From contig NZ_CP041764.1 in NCBI RefSeq assembly GCF_009817885.1, forward strand, positions 2,666,001-2,730,000: a stretch of 64,000 nucleotides of DNA. Reading direction: 5' to 3'. This document shows positions 33,948 through 41,723 of this stretch, in pieces (position 1 is the first letter of the stretch; every line of letters starts with the position of its first letter). A program made the position numbers and the translations under genes. This DNA comes from Serratia rhizosphaerae (GTDB lineage Bacteria > Pseudomonadota > Gammaproteobacteria > Enterobacterales > Enterobacteriaceae). The notes under the pieces were generated by a model. It worked only from the letters and a program-made list of their open reading frames with translations, was not told where the DNA came from and ran no database searches.

Positions 33948-34933
33948 TAGCGGAAACGCTGGTCGCGGCCGTGCGGCTCATTCAAATCCTGCGCCGGGCC
34001 GATGGAGATAATGCCGTGCGGATTGATGGTGGCGTGACTGCGATAATAGTGATGGCGAATATGCGCCATATCGACCGTTTCGTCGACGCCGGGCAGCTGA
34101 TAGATATCGCGCAGAAAACCGTAGAGATTCAGGTAGTCGCTGATGCGCCGCTTATCGCATTTAAAGTGGGTGACATACACCGGATCGAAGCGCACCAGCG
34201 TGGTCCACAGGCGTAAATCCGCCTCGGTCAGCCGATCGCCGGTCAGATAACGGTGCTGGCCGAGGATCTGCTCCAGCCGCTCCAGCGACGTGAACACGCC
34301 GTTCACCGCTTCATCGTACGCTTCCTGACTGGTGGCAAAGCCGGCTTTGTAGACGCCGTTGTTGACCGTGTCATAAATCCAGCCGTTCAGCCGATCAATT
34401 TTTTCGCGCAACTCGGCCGGATAATAATCGCCGGCGCGTGCGCTCACGCCGTCAAAGGCGCTGTTGAACATGCGCAGGATATCGGCGGATTCGTTGCTGA
34501 CGATGGTCTGCCGCTGCTTATCCCATAATACTGGCACGGTCACGCGGCCGCTGTAGTGCGGATCGGCGCGCAGGTAGAGCTGGTAAAGAAAATCGGCGTG
34601 GTACAGCGGGTCGCCGCTGGCGCCGGGGAAATCGTCGGCGAAGGTCCAGCCGTTTTCCAGCATCAGCGGATGCACCACGGAAACCGGGATCATCTGCTCC
34701 AGCCCTTTCAGTTTACGCATCAGCAGCGTGCGGTGCGCCCACGGGCAGGCGAGGGAAACGTACAGGTGATAGCGATCTTTTTCCGCGACAAACCCGCCGT
34801 CGCCGTGTTCGCCGGGCTGTCCGTCGGTGGTGATCCAGTTGCGGAACTGGGAGGTAGAACGCTTGAAGCGGCCACCGGTGGATGTGGTGTCGTACCAGAC
34901 GTCTTGCCAAACGCCGTCAACGAGTTGTCCCAT
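33947..34933 (-). CDS. yqjG: Glutathionyl-hydroquinone reductase YqjG
   Basis: Omega-like (Xi class) glutathione transferase that removes glutathione from glutathionyl-hydroquinones. The 328-residue protein has the catalytic cysteine C63 in SLACPWAHRTL, as in E. coli YqjG. The helical C-terminal domain (about 175-320) carries the DLRLWTTLVRFD motif. The ATG follows GGAGACTCCC. It lies downstream of yqjF on the same strand, with a long perfect palindrome in the gap. Confidence 0.96.
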   Translation of the reverse strand: MGQLVDGVWQDVWYDTTSTGGRFKRSTSQFRNWITTDGQPGEHGDGGFVAEKDRYHLYVSLACPWAHRTLLMRKLKGLEQMIPVSVVHPLMLENGWTFADDFPGASGDPLYHADFLYQLYLRADPHYSGRVTVPVLWDKQRQTIVSNESADILRMFNSAFDGVSARAGDYYPAELREKIDRLNGWIYDTVNNGVYKAGFATSQEAYDEAVNGVFTSLERLEQILGQHRYLTGDRLTEADLRLWTTLVRFDPVYVTHFKCDKRRISDYLNLYGFLRDIYQLPGVDETVDMAHIRHHYYRSHATINPHGIISIGPAQDLNEPHGRDQRFR

Positions 34934-34963
34934 GGGAGTCTCCTTCGTCTTGTATGACAGAAC

Positions 34964-34987
34964 GGGAGTCAGGCATGCCTGACTCCC
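34964..34987. promoter_or_regulatory. 24-base perfect palindrome between yqjF and yqjG
   Basis: The arms GGGAGTCAGG and CCTGACTCCC meet at CATG with full two-fold symmetry. It lies 11 bases after the yqjF stop and 30 bases before the yqjG start. No U-tract follows on the minus strand, so it may be a weak terminator, an mRNA-stabilising hairpin or a protein-binding site. Confidence 0.6.
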
Positions 34988-34998
34988 TTAAGGTTAGT

Positions 34999-35394
34999 TT
35001 ACCACTTCTTGTTCAGCAGGCGGTCGATGCTGAATGCGCCCGGACCGGCGATGGCCAGCACGATATAACCGCCGGCGATGGTCAGGTTTTTCATAAACAT
35101 CAGCTGGTTAACACCATCTGCAAAGTTAGTGTGGAACAGCAGCGCGGTCAGAATGGTGAAGCCGGCGGTGAACAGCGCCGTGGTGCGCGTCAGGAAGCCG
35201 AACAGAATCGCCAGGCCGCCGCCGAACTCCAGCAGGATGGTCAACGGCAGCAGGAAGCCCGGTACGCCCATCGATTGCATGTATTGCTGAGTACCGGCGT
35301 AAGCGTCGCCCATTTTGCCGTAGCCGGCGACGATAAACAGGATTGGCATCAGAATACGCGCCACCAACAAACCGGTATCTTCTAATTTTTTCAT
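34999..35394 (-). CDS. yqjF: YqjF, DoxX-family inner-membrane protein
   Basis: The 131-residue protein has four predicted membrane helices and the DoxX signature (LVARILMPILFIVAGYGKM, then LEFGGGLAILFGF). In E. coli the gene is induced by 2,4-dinitrotoluene products through YhaJ; a role in quinone or redox handling is inferred. Two adjacent ATG codons occur; I prefer the second (35394), which has GGAG at a six-base spacing and gives MKKLEDTG as in E. coli. Confidence 0.93.
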   Translation of the reverse strand: MKKLEDTGLLVARILMPILFIVAGYGKMGDAYAGTQQYMQSMGVPGFLLPLTILLEFGGGLAILFGFLTRTTALFTAGFTILTALLFHTNFADGVNQLMFMKNLTIAGGYIVLAIAGPGAFSIDRLLNKKW

Positions 35395-35666
35395 CATTCA
35401 CTCCAAAAGTTTTTTGCGCCACGCTGGCTGTGTTATGTCATCTGGCGGCGCGCAGAGCGTTGTTCTGCCGTGCCGTCCGTTTCGATGGAATGAATGTTAA
35501 TCGGGAAGCGTACACTTTGTTAGCAAGTAAAATTGCTATAATCTTTCAAAAATCATGAATATTTAGTTTGCTAACATTTTTGGTGCAAATACAGGGCGTC
35601 ACGGCGCACGACGGACGCCGTGGTCAGAGCCACGAGATGAAGGCAGGAAAGGGCGGGCGGAAAAGG

Positions 35667-35951
35667 CTAGCGGGAGAGTGTTTTGCGCAGCAGGCGCACG
35701 GTGCCCCAGGCGCTGAAGGCCCGGCGTGACCAGCGGATCAGCTTGCTGGGGTGGCGTATGCCGTACAGGGCGACCACGCCGGAGCCGAGCAGCAGATACT
35801 TGCGCATGCCGAACAGGGCCTGATAACCGCGGTCAATGTGTTCGGTTTTATCCAGCCACTGCGCTTTGTTGTCGCCCAGGTCGGCGCGCTGTCGCTCGAT
35901 CCGGCTAATCAACTGCTGTTTTCTGACGGCCAGCGCCCGGCGGCGGCTCAT
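35667..35951 (-). CDS. yqjK: YqjK-like protein
   Basis: Small basic protein of 94 residues, with a charged N-terminal half (SRRRALAVRKQQLISRIERQR) and one likely membrane helix at about 52-66 (KYLLLGSGVVALYGI). It resembles E. coli YqjK (99 residues), of unknown function. Its ATG overlaps the yqjE stop by four bases, so yqjD-yqjE-yqjK form one operon. Confidence 0.88.
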   Translation of the reverse strand: MSRRRALAVRKQQLISRIERQRADLGDNKAQWLDKTEHIDRGYQALFGMRKYLLLGSGVVALYGIRHPSKLIRWSRRAFSAWGTVRLLRKTLSR

Positions 35952-36349
35952 TTTTTCCCCTCCAGCGCGGCGCGGTCCAGCTCCAGCTGTTTGCGCGTTT
36001 CGGCCAATAGCGTGGTGCGTTTCACTTTCACCAGCGTCCAGATTACGCCCACCACGGCCAGAAACAGCAGCACGCCGGTCGTGGTGCCCAGCGCCATCAC
36101 GCGGTAGGCCGGGTCGATCGCCCAGAACAGCAGGATCAGCAGGCTCATCAGGCCGAAAGCGGTAAACAGCAGAGTAATGCCGACCAGCAGCATCAGCTGA
36201 ATCAGGTTGGCTTTTTCCTCTTCCAGCTCGACGACCGCCAGCTTAAGCCGTGACTCCACCATGCCGACCAGGATGGTGATGATGCGCTGACCGATATCCA
36301 GGACCCCTTTGGCGGGGCCCTGCGCACGGGATTGCTCGTGCTCGTTCAT
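35948..36349 (-). CDS. yqjE: YqjE, phage-holin-superfamily inner-membrane protein
   Basis: The 133-residue protein has an amphipathic N-terminal part (GVLDIGQRIITILVGMVESRLKLAV, given here as positions 16-40) and two membrane helices (about 55-77 and 84-108), as in the Actinobacterial-holin-like YqjE family. ATG at 36349 lies two bases after the yqjD stop and gives the E. coli-like N-terminus; an ORF extension to 36418 overlaps yqjD. Its function is unknown; in E. coli the operon is linked to stationary phase. Confidence 0.9.
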   Translation of the reverse strand: MNEHEQSRAQGPAKGVLDIGQRIITILVGMVESRLKLAVVELEEEKANLIQLMLLVGITLLFTAFGLMSLLILLFWAIDPAYRVMALGTTTGVLLFLAVVGVIWTLVKVKRTTLLAETRKQLELDRAALEGKK

Positions 36350-36351
36350 GA

Positions 36352-36657
36352 TTAACGGCGCGCCAGCAGAACGCCCAGCACGACGCCGACCGCTGCGCCG
36401 ATACCGATGCCGGTCCATGGATTGTCGCGCACGTAATCGTCAGCCTGGCCGGCGATCTGCTTGGTCTGGCTGGCCAGCTTGTCACCGGCGTCGCCCAGAC
36501 GGGCGCGGGTGTCTTGCAGCGCGCCTTGCGCTTTGGAACGCAGCTTTTCCAGTTCGGCCTTCGGCTTATCGGTGGAAGAGTTCAGCACCTCTTCCAGGGT
36601 ATCGGCTAAGGACTTCAGTTCAGCGCGTAGGTTTTCTGCATTTGCATCTTTTGCCAT
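36352..36657 (-). CDS. yqjD: YqjD, DUF883 membrane-anchored ribosome-binding protein
   Basis: The 101-residue protein has a long coiled coil (about 5-75) and one C-terminal membrane helix (about 82-98, IGIGAAVGVVLGVLLA) ending in RR. E. coli YqjD binds stationary-phase ribosomes to the inner membrane and is RpoS-dependent. ElaB and YgaM are paralogues; the neighbours yqjE and yqjK support YqjD. It is the first gene of its operon. Confidence 0.93.
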   Translation of the reverse strand: MAKDANAENLRAELKSLADTLEEVLNSSTDKPKAELEKLRSKAQGALQDTRARLGDAGDKLASQTKQIAGQADDYVRDNPWTGIGIGAAVGVVLGVLLARR

Positions 36658-36804
36658 TTCTCTAACTCCTTAACGTTGACTCCAAGATATCCCAACATAG
36701 CGGATTTTTTTGCGGCAGCAAAGCGATTAGCTGGCGAATATCACTGTGGAAACGATTATTTTCCTATGAATATTCCGAACCCAGCGCTTGCCGCCGATGC
36801 GAAT

Positions 36805-37176
36805 TTATTCCGCCTGCGCCTGTTTCAGCTCGGCTTCGGCTTCCGCCAGCTTCTGCTGTTTTTTGGCGACCTTGTCCAGCTTGCCGGTTTGCTGGGCTTC
36901 TTTCAGCTCCTGGCGACGTTCCGCCACTTTATGCTGTTTCTCTTCAATTTTTTTCTGCCGTTCTGCCTGCAGGCCTGCATCGGTGCAATGGGCCTGCACT
37001 TCACCCAGCGCCGTTTTCAGCCCGGCGACGCGCTGGCTGTTACCGTGCTGGGTGGCGTAATCAATCTGCTGTTGAATTTCCTGCGCTTTGGCGGCACAGC
37101 CACCCTCGGTCGCCATCGAAAAAGAGGCGAAGGTGGATAAAAAGAGGGCCAAAGGGGCGGTATAGCGTAACTTCAT
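36805..37176 (-). CDS. yqjC: YqjC, periplasmic DUF1090 protein
   Basis: The 123-residue precursor has a signal peptide (residues 1-22, ending SMA) and a mature coiled-coil protein rich in Glu, Lys and Gln, with two cysteines (CAAKAQEIQQQIDYA and HCTDAGL) that may pair. It matches E. coli YqjC (DUF1090), whose role is unknown. It is separated from yqjD by 147 bases. Confidence 0.92.
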   Translation of the reverse strand: MKLRYTAPLALFLSTFASFSMATEGGCAAKAQEIQQQIDYATQHGNSQRVAGLKTALGEVQAHCTDAGLQAERQKKIEEKQHKVAERRQELKEAQQTGKLDKVAKKQQKLAEAEAELKQAQAE

Positions 37177-37347
37177 CTATCGGTTCCTTGTTAATGGGAT
37201 GCATGGGGATGTATCCGTTTTCCTGCTGGGCGATGGGGGATGACACACTGCCATCGCCGTTATTCAGCATAGTCACTAAATCGGCCGGATGGCAAAGATC
37301 CGCGCCGAAAAGCCAAACAACTGTTTATAAAATAAGCGGCTGTCGCC

Positions 37348-37725
37348 CTATCCCAGATCTTGCGGCGTGTTACTGGCCAGCTTACGTATCCAGTGGCTGG
37401 GGGCGGGGAGTTCGCTCAGCGCGATGGTATAGCCGGGAGGCAGAATGGCCCGCAGCGTTTCCCGCGCCAGTAACTGTTGCTGGGGGGAGTCCAGGCGGAT
37501 GACCAGGCCATCTCCTTCCGGCGTAATGCTTTTAATACGGATGCCGCGCGCATCCAGACGTTGGTAAACGTAGAAGCCGTCGGGCAGCGACAGGCCTTGT
37601 TGGGTCGAGCGGATGCGCAGTTCGGTTTCAGTGCGCACCATGGCGGGCAGAAAAAACACCGAAAGCGCCAGCAGGGCCAGCGCGATAATCAGTGCGTACT
37701 GCCAGCGGGAGCGCGGCGTGGTCAC
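37348..37725 (-). CDS. mzrA: Modulator of EnvZ/OmpR MzrA
   Basis: Small inner-membrane protein that connects the CpxAR and EnvZ/OmpR systems by interacting with EnvZ in E. coli. About 125 residues: a membrane helix (about 10-30, ALIIALALLALSVFFLPA) and a periplasmic domain with the conserved GLSLPDGFYVYQRLD and IKSITPE motifs. I place the start at GTG 37725, whose GTGA overlaps the yqjA stop. Another GTG at 37767 would lengthen the overlap. Coupled translation with yqjA is expected. Confidence 0.88.
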   Translation of the reverse strand: MTTPRSRWQYALIIALALLALSVFFLPAMVRTETELRIRSTQQGLSLPDGFYVYQRLDARGIRIKSITPEGDGLVIRLDSPQQQLLARETLRAILPPGYTIALSELPAPSHWIRKLASNTPQDLG

Positions 37726-38399
37726 GCGCCGTTGCCCGTATTTTGGCTGGCGCGCTTTTTGCGCCACAGCACGATCAACGACCCGACCAGGCCGACCACC
37801 AGCAGCACCAGCGGCAGCATCATCAGGCAGAACATCAGCTGATCTTCGTATTTGCGGAACACCGGCGTTTTACCGAGCGCAAAGCCCAGGCTGGTCAGGA
37901 TCACCACCCACAGCAGGCCGCTCATCCAGTTGAAGAACTGGAAGCGGGCGTTGCTCAGGCCAGACAGGCCGGCGATGGTAGGCAGCAGCGTGCGTACGAA
38001 GGCCAGAAAACGGCCGACCAGCAGCGCTGACAGACCGTGGCGGTGGAACAGCTGGTGCGCGCGCTGGTGGTAGTGGGCGGGCAGGTGCGACAGCCAGCTC
38101 TGCACCGTGCGGGTATTGCCCAGCCATTTGCCCTGTATATAACTGACCCAGCACCCCAGACTGGCGCCGACGGTCAAAATAAAGATGGTGAGCGGGAAAT
38201 TCATGGTGCCTTTGGCGATCAGCACGCCGACCAGAATCAACAGGCTGTCGCCGGGCAGGAAAGCGGCGGGCAGCAGGCCATTTTCCAGAAACAGAATCAT
38301 AAACAGCAGCACGTACAGCGTCCACACCAGCGAAGGGTTCGCCAGCGTTTCGAAGTCCTGCTGCCATAAGGCATCCAACAGTTGCTTAATGATATCCAT
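37722..38399 (-). CDS. yqjA: YqjA, DedA-family inner-membrane protein
   Basis: DedA/SNARE-associated (VTT) family protein of 225 residues, with the membrane-reentrant signatures LPAAFLPGDSLLILVG and GRFLAFVRTLLPTIAG. In E. coli YqjA is needed for alkaline tolerance and, redundantly with YghB, for division and envelope homeostasis. DedA proteins are now linked to polyprenyl-phosphate or phospholipid translocation. The key acidic and arginine residues are present. It is cotranscribed with mzrA. Confidence 0.95.
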   Translation of the reverse strand: MDIIKQLLDALWQQDFETLANPSLVWTLYVLLFMILFLENGLLPAAFLPGDSLLILVGVLIAKGTMNFPLTIFILTVGASLGCWVSYIQGKWLGNTRTVQSWLSHLPAHYHQRAHQLFHRHGLSALLVGRFLAFVRTLLPTIAGLSGLSNARFQFFNWMSGLLWVVILTSLGFALGKTPVFRKYEDQLMFCLMMLPLVLLVVGLVGSLIVLWRKKRASQNTGNGA

Positions 38400-38513
38400 C
38401 CAGTGTTCCTAAAACGTCTTTGCCTGATTTCTCTTGGCGGCCTGGTTGCCGGTATGCCGGCGCCGCGGGTGAACGGTGAGGTGTTTTTACTTGTGAGTGG
38501 TAACCCATGTCGA

Positions 38514-38957
38514 TCATGAATGGTAAGTCAGCGTTCCTCGGTACAGCATGTTGCTCGCTTTCCAGCCGCCGACCCGGCTTTGCTGGTGGGATGTGCGGAG
38601 CATCCAGTTAACCTGGTCAAGACGGTTGGACGCCGGCGCCGCCTGGCGCGGATAGCGGCTCTCTCGCCGCGCCTCTGTTAAAGCATAGGCGGGGATGGGG
38701 GAAACGGCAGAGAGCGGGGCGCTATGGCAGGGAGGATTGCGCGACAGCAGCAGCGGCCATTTTTTCCCCGGCGTTTTGCTGCGCAGGTCGGCCGGCGGGC
38801 GTAGCGCCTGCAGATAGTCGTTCTGGGCAGCTGTCGCGTCGTTCGGCTGGGCGTTTTGCAGCGCAGAAGATGCCGGTTGCATGGTATAGAGCTGGTGGCC
38901 GGAGACCGCGCCGGTCCAGCACAAAAGAGCAATCAGCATGGCAAACAACCAGCGCAT
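38514..38957 (-). CDS. Unknown small secreted protein
   Basis: I do not recognise this 147-residue product. It begins with a convincing signal peptide (MRWLFAMLIALLCWTGAVSG), so the mature protein of about 127 residues should be periplasmic or exported. The mature part is rich in Ala, Ser, Gln, Pro and Arg, with one cysteine (PPCHSAP) and a C-terminal segment, LDQVNWMLRTSHQQSRVGGW, that looks structured. It lies between yqjA and exuR, which are neighbours in E. coli, so it appears to be a lineage insertion. Start ATG 38957 has no strong ribosome-binding site. Confidence 0.55.
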   Translation of the reverse strand: MRWLFAMLIALLCWTGAVSGHQLYTMQPASSALQNAQPNDATAAQNDYLQALRPPADLRSKTPGKKWPLLLSRNPPCHSAPLSAVSPIPAYALTEARRESRYPRQAAPASNRLDQVNWMLRTSHQQSRVGGWKASNMLYRGTLTYHS

Positions 38958-39147
38958 GAATTCGCGTTCCGCCCCCGCAGTAATAAGGCTAAAAAAAGTG
39001 GTCTGATTTTAGCAAAGCCGCCCGATCGGCAACAGAGAAATCTCTGCTGCAGCCGGTGAATTATTACACGGGAAACGGCGCTGACCGCATTGATTCAGCG
39101 TATTTTACAATACCTGACATAAGGTAAGATTATTTGACCGCCATTGG

Positions 39148-39924
39148 CTATTTGTTGCTGCCGGCCGCGCTGTCCAGATGCGGCAGCGGATTCTCGGCAA
39201 ACAGGTAGCGGTCAACGTTATATTCGAAATCGTCGGTGGTGGCGTTGAACAGCATCTGCTTGGTGTTTTCCAGGTGTTGCCACATCGCCAGCTTGGCGGC
39301 GGCGGGGTCTTTGCGCATCAACGCCTTGAGAATCTGGTCATGGTCATCGCACCAGCTGTCGATCGAGCGATCGTCAATATGCTCGTGCAGTTTTATCCAG
39401 TAAGGGTTGTGCACCCGCTGGCTCCACATTTTTTCGACGATGGTCGCCATTGCGGTATTCTGCGTCGCAAGCGCGATCTGCACGTGGAACTTCAGATCCC
39501 ACTGTGAATCGCGGAAGCGATCCTCCCGGCGGGCGTTTTCCTGAATCTCCATCAGCTGCACGATGTCCTGCTTGGTGACCTGCGTGGCGGCGAACTCGGC
39601 GATATTGCTCTCAATCAGCTGGCGCGCCTGCAGCAGCTCGAACGGCCCGACGCTGGCGAATTCGATGCTGTCGCCCGGCACCACCAGGTGTTTTTGCTGG
39701 TTGGATATCACGTGGATCCCGGAGCCCTTGCGCACTTCGACATAGCCTTCCACTTCCAGCATGATAATCGCCTCGCGCACCACGGTGCGGCTGACGTTCA
39801 TCTCTTCGGCGATATAGCGTTCCGCCGGCAGTTTGTCGCCAACCGGATAAACGCCGCCTTCAATGCGTTGTTTCAGTTCGGCGGCCAGTTGCTGATATAA
39901 GCGTCTGCTTTCGGTGAATTCCAT
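39148..39924 (-). CDS. exuR: Hexuronate regulon repressor ExuR
   Basis: GntR/FadR-subfamily repressor of galacturonate and glucuronate genes, released by hexuronates. The 258-residue length equals E. coli ExuR. The winged helix spans about residues 8-74 (LPAERYIAEEMNVSRTVVRE), followed by the FCD ligand domain (about 95-230) with conserved metal/ligand histidines. It is downstream of exuT on the same strand, 121 bases away. Confidence 0.96.
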   Translation of the reverse strand: MEFTESRRLYQQLAAELKQRIEGGVYPVGDKLPAERYIAEEMNVSRTVVREAIIMLEVEGYVEVRKGSGIHVISNQQKHLVVPGDSIEFASVGPFELLQARQLIESNIAEFAATQVTKQDIVQLMEIQENARREDRFRDSQWDLKFHVQIALATQNTAMATIVEKMWSQRVHNPYWIKLHEHIDDRSIDSWCDDHDQILKALMRKDPAAAKLAMWQHLENTKQMLFNATTDDFEYNVDRYLFAENPLPHLDSAAGSNK

Positions 39925-40045
39925 AATGAGTGCTCTGCGCTAGGAAAGGCGGGTTGCCAACAGATTTGTTATACCACTTATCCGGTTTTGCCGCCAGTGA
40001 ATGGCGGCGGAGCAACCCGGCGCATACGCCGGGCTGAGCGGGGGA

Positions 40046-41344
40046 TTAACCGCCTGCGGCGGCGGTTTGCAGCGCTTCCTTTTCCCCGGCGGCGGCCGGA
40101 CGATTTTGCAGCACCGTCCAGATCACGATAGCGCCCAAAATATCGAATACCGACAGGGCGGCGAACAGCGGGCTGAAGCCGAGCGTATCCGCCAGCGCGC
40201 CGACCACCAGGGCGAACAGCGTGCTGGCGGTCCAGGCCGCCATGCCGGTCAGGCCGTTGGCGGTCGCCACTTCGTTGCGGCCGAACACGTCGGAAGAGAG
40301 CGTAATCAGCGCGCCGGACAGCGCCTGATGCGCGAAGCCGCCGACGCACAGCAGCGCAATGGCGATATAGGGGCTGGAAAACAGGCCGATCATGCCGGGG
40401 CCGATCATCAGCACCGCGCCAAGAGTCACCACCAGCTTGCGGGATACGATCAGGTTAACCTTGAAATATTTCTGGAACAGCGGCGGCAGATAACCGCCGA
40501 CGATACAGCCCAGATCGGCGAACAGCATCGGCATCCAGGCGAACATGGCGATCTCTTTCAGGTTAAAGCCATAGGCTTTAAACATAAACAGCGGGATCCA
40601 GGCGTTAAAGGTGCCCCAGGCCGGTTCTGCCAGAAAGCGCGGCAGCGCAATGCCCCAAAACTGACGGTTGCGGACGATCTGCCAGGCGGACATTTTCTTG
40701 GCGTTGCTGGTCTGATGCTGGGCTTCCTGGCCGTCGAGGATATAGCTGCGCTCCTCGGCGCTGAGCTTCTTTTGGTCTTTCGGATGCTTATAGAAAATCA
40801 GCCAGCAGATGGCCCAAATCAGGCTCAGGGCGCCGGTGATGATAAAGGCCATTTCCCAGCTGTGGGCGACGATCGCCCACACCACCAGCGGCGGCGCGAT
40901 CATGCCGCCGATTGACGATCCGACGTTAAAATAGCCCACGGCGATCGAGCGCTCTTTGGCCGGAAACCATTCGCTGCTGGCCTTCAGTCCGGCGGGAATC
41001 ATCGCCGCCTCCGCCATGCCGACCGCGCCGCGCGCCAGCGCCAGCCCGCCCCAGCTGTTGGCCAGCGCGGTGCCCATACAGAACAGCGCCCATAAAACGG
41101 CGAACATCGCATAGCCCACTTTGGTGCCGAGTACGTCGAGCACATAGCCGGCCACCGGCTGCATCACGGTATAGCAGGCGGAGTAGGCGGCGACGATATA
41201 AGAATATTGTTGGGTGGTGATATGTAAGGTGTTTTCCAGCGTCGGCGCGGCGACGGCAATCGCATTGCGGGTCAGGTAGCCCAGCACCGTGCCGATGGTC
41301 ACCAGCCCGATCATGTACCAGCGTAACCCTTTGATCTTACGCAT
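40046..41344 (-). CDS. exuT: Hexuronate transporter ExuT
   Basis: Major-facilitator (anion:cation symporter family) permease for D-galacturonate and D-glucuronate. The 432-residue protein has 12 helices with the family motifs YLTRNAIAVAAP, AEAAMIPAGLKASSEWFP and FGRNEVATANGLTG. ATG at 41344 is preceded by GGGGAGAG and gives the conserved MRKIKGLRWYM start; the open frame to 41485 is not used. It is divergent from uxaC across 379 bases. Confidence 0.96.
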   Translation of the reverse strand: MRKIKGLRWYMIGLVTIGTVLGYLTRNAIAVAAPTLENTLHITTQQYSYIVAAYSACYTVMQPVAGYVLDVLGTKVGYAMFAVLWALFCMGTALANSWGGLALARGAVGMAEAAMIPAGLKASSEWFPAKERSIAVGYFNVGSSIGGMIAPPLVVWAIVAHSWEMAFIITGALSLIWAICWLIFYKHPKDQKKLSAEERSYILDGQEAQHQTSNAKKMSAWQIVRNRQFWGIALPRFLAEPAWGTFNAWIPLFMFKAYGFNLKEIAMFAWMPMLFADLGCIVGGYLPPLFQKYFKVNLIVSRKLVVTLGAVLMIGPGMIGLFSSPYIAIALLCVGGFAHQALSGALITLSSDVFGRNEVATANGLTGMAAWTASTLFALVVGALADTLGFSPLFAALSVFDILGAIVIWTVLQNRPAAAGEKEALQTAAAGG

Positions 41345-41723
41345 GAGAAATCTCTCCCCGTCTTTAGCAGTCGTCGCGCTCGTGGATGCTGCGCAACGTA
41401 GATAATGGTGATTCCCTGTCAGTAATGGTGTAACGCGTGTTCTGTTCGCCGGGGCTTCCCGCAGCGAGGTGAAGAGGCGAGACAATAACTTGTCATACAG
41501 ATTTAAAAGTTGAGTGACATCACAAAAGTCATTATTCAGTTACGCAATAATATGGAGGCTATGCTTAGGTTTTTTGGTGATGAATTACGCTGTTAATGCC
41601 CGTTTAAGCGCCATTTTCACCGTGAGTACGACGAAAAAAACCTGGACGCCACCATTAATTGGTGTGATAACTTTTTTAAAGAAATGAGGCGACAAAACCC
41701 GCTACGCAAGCTGAGGACCTGAT
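41345..41723. other. Divergent exuT-uxaC control region
   Basis: This AT-rich noncoding region of 379 bases must contain promoters for both operons. Apart from the possible ExuR half-site pair given separately, I saw no confident CRP site or promoter hexamers. Confidence 0.5.
41650..41664. promoter_or_regulatory. Candidate ExuR operator upstream of uxaC
   Basis: CACCATTAATTGGTG has symmetric CACCA/TGGTG arms and contains AATTGGT, the half-site of the ExuR/UxuR consensus as I recall it (AATTGGTATACCAATT). It lies about 60 bases before the uxaC start. The match is partial, so this is tentative. Confidence 0.4.

Noticed and set aside
39964..40034. Hairpins between exuT and exuR as terminators
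   Set aside because: GC-rich inverted repeats are present, but no U-tract lies in the minus-strand direction, and exuT-exuR read-through is plausible.
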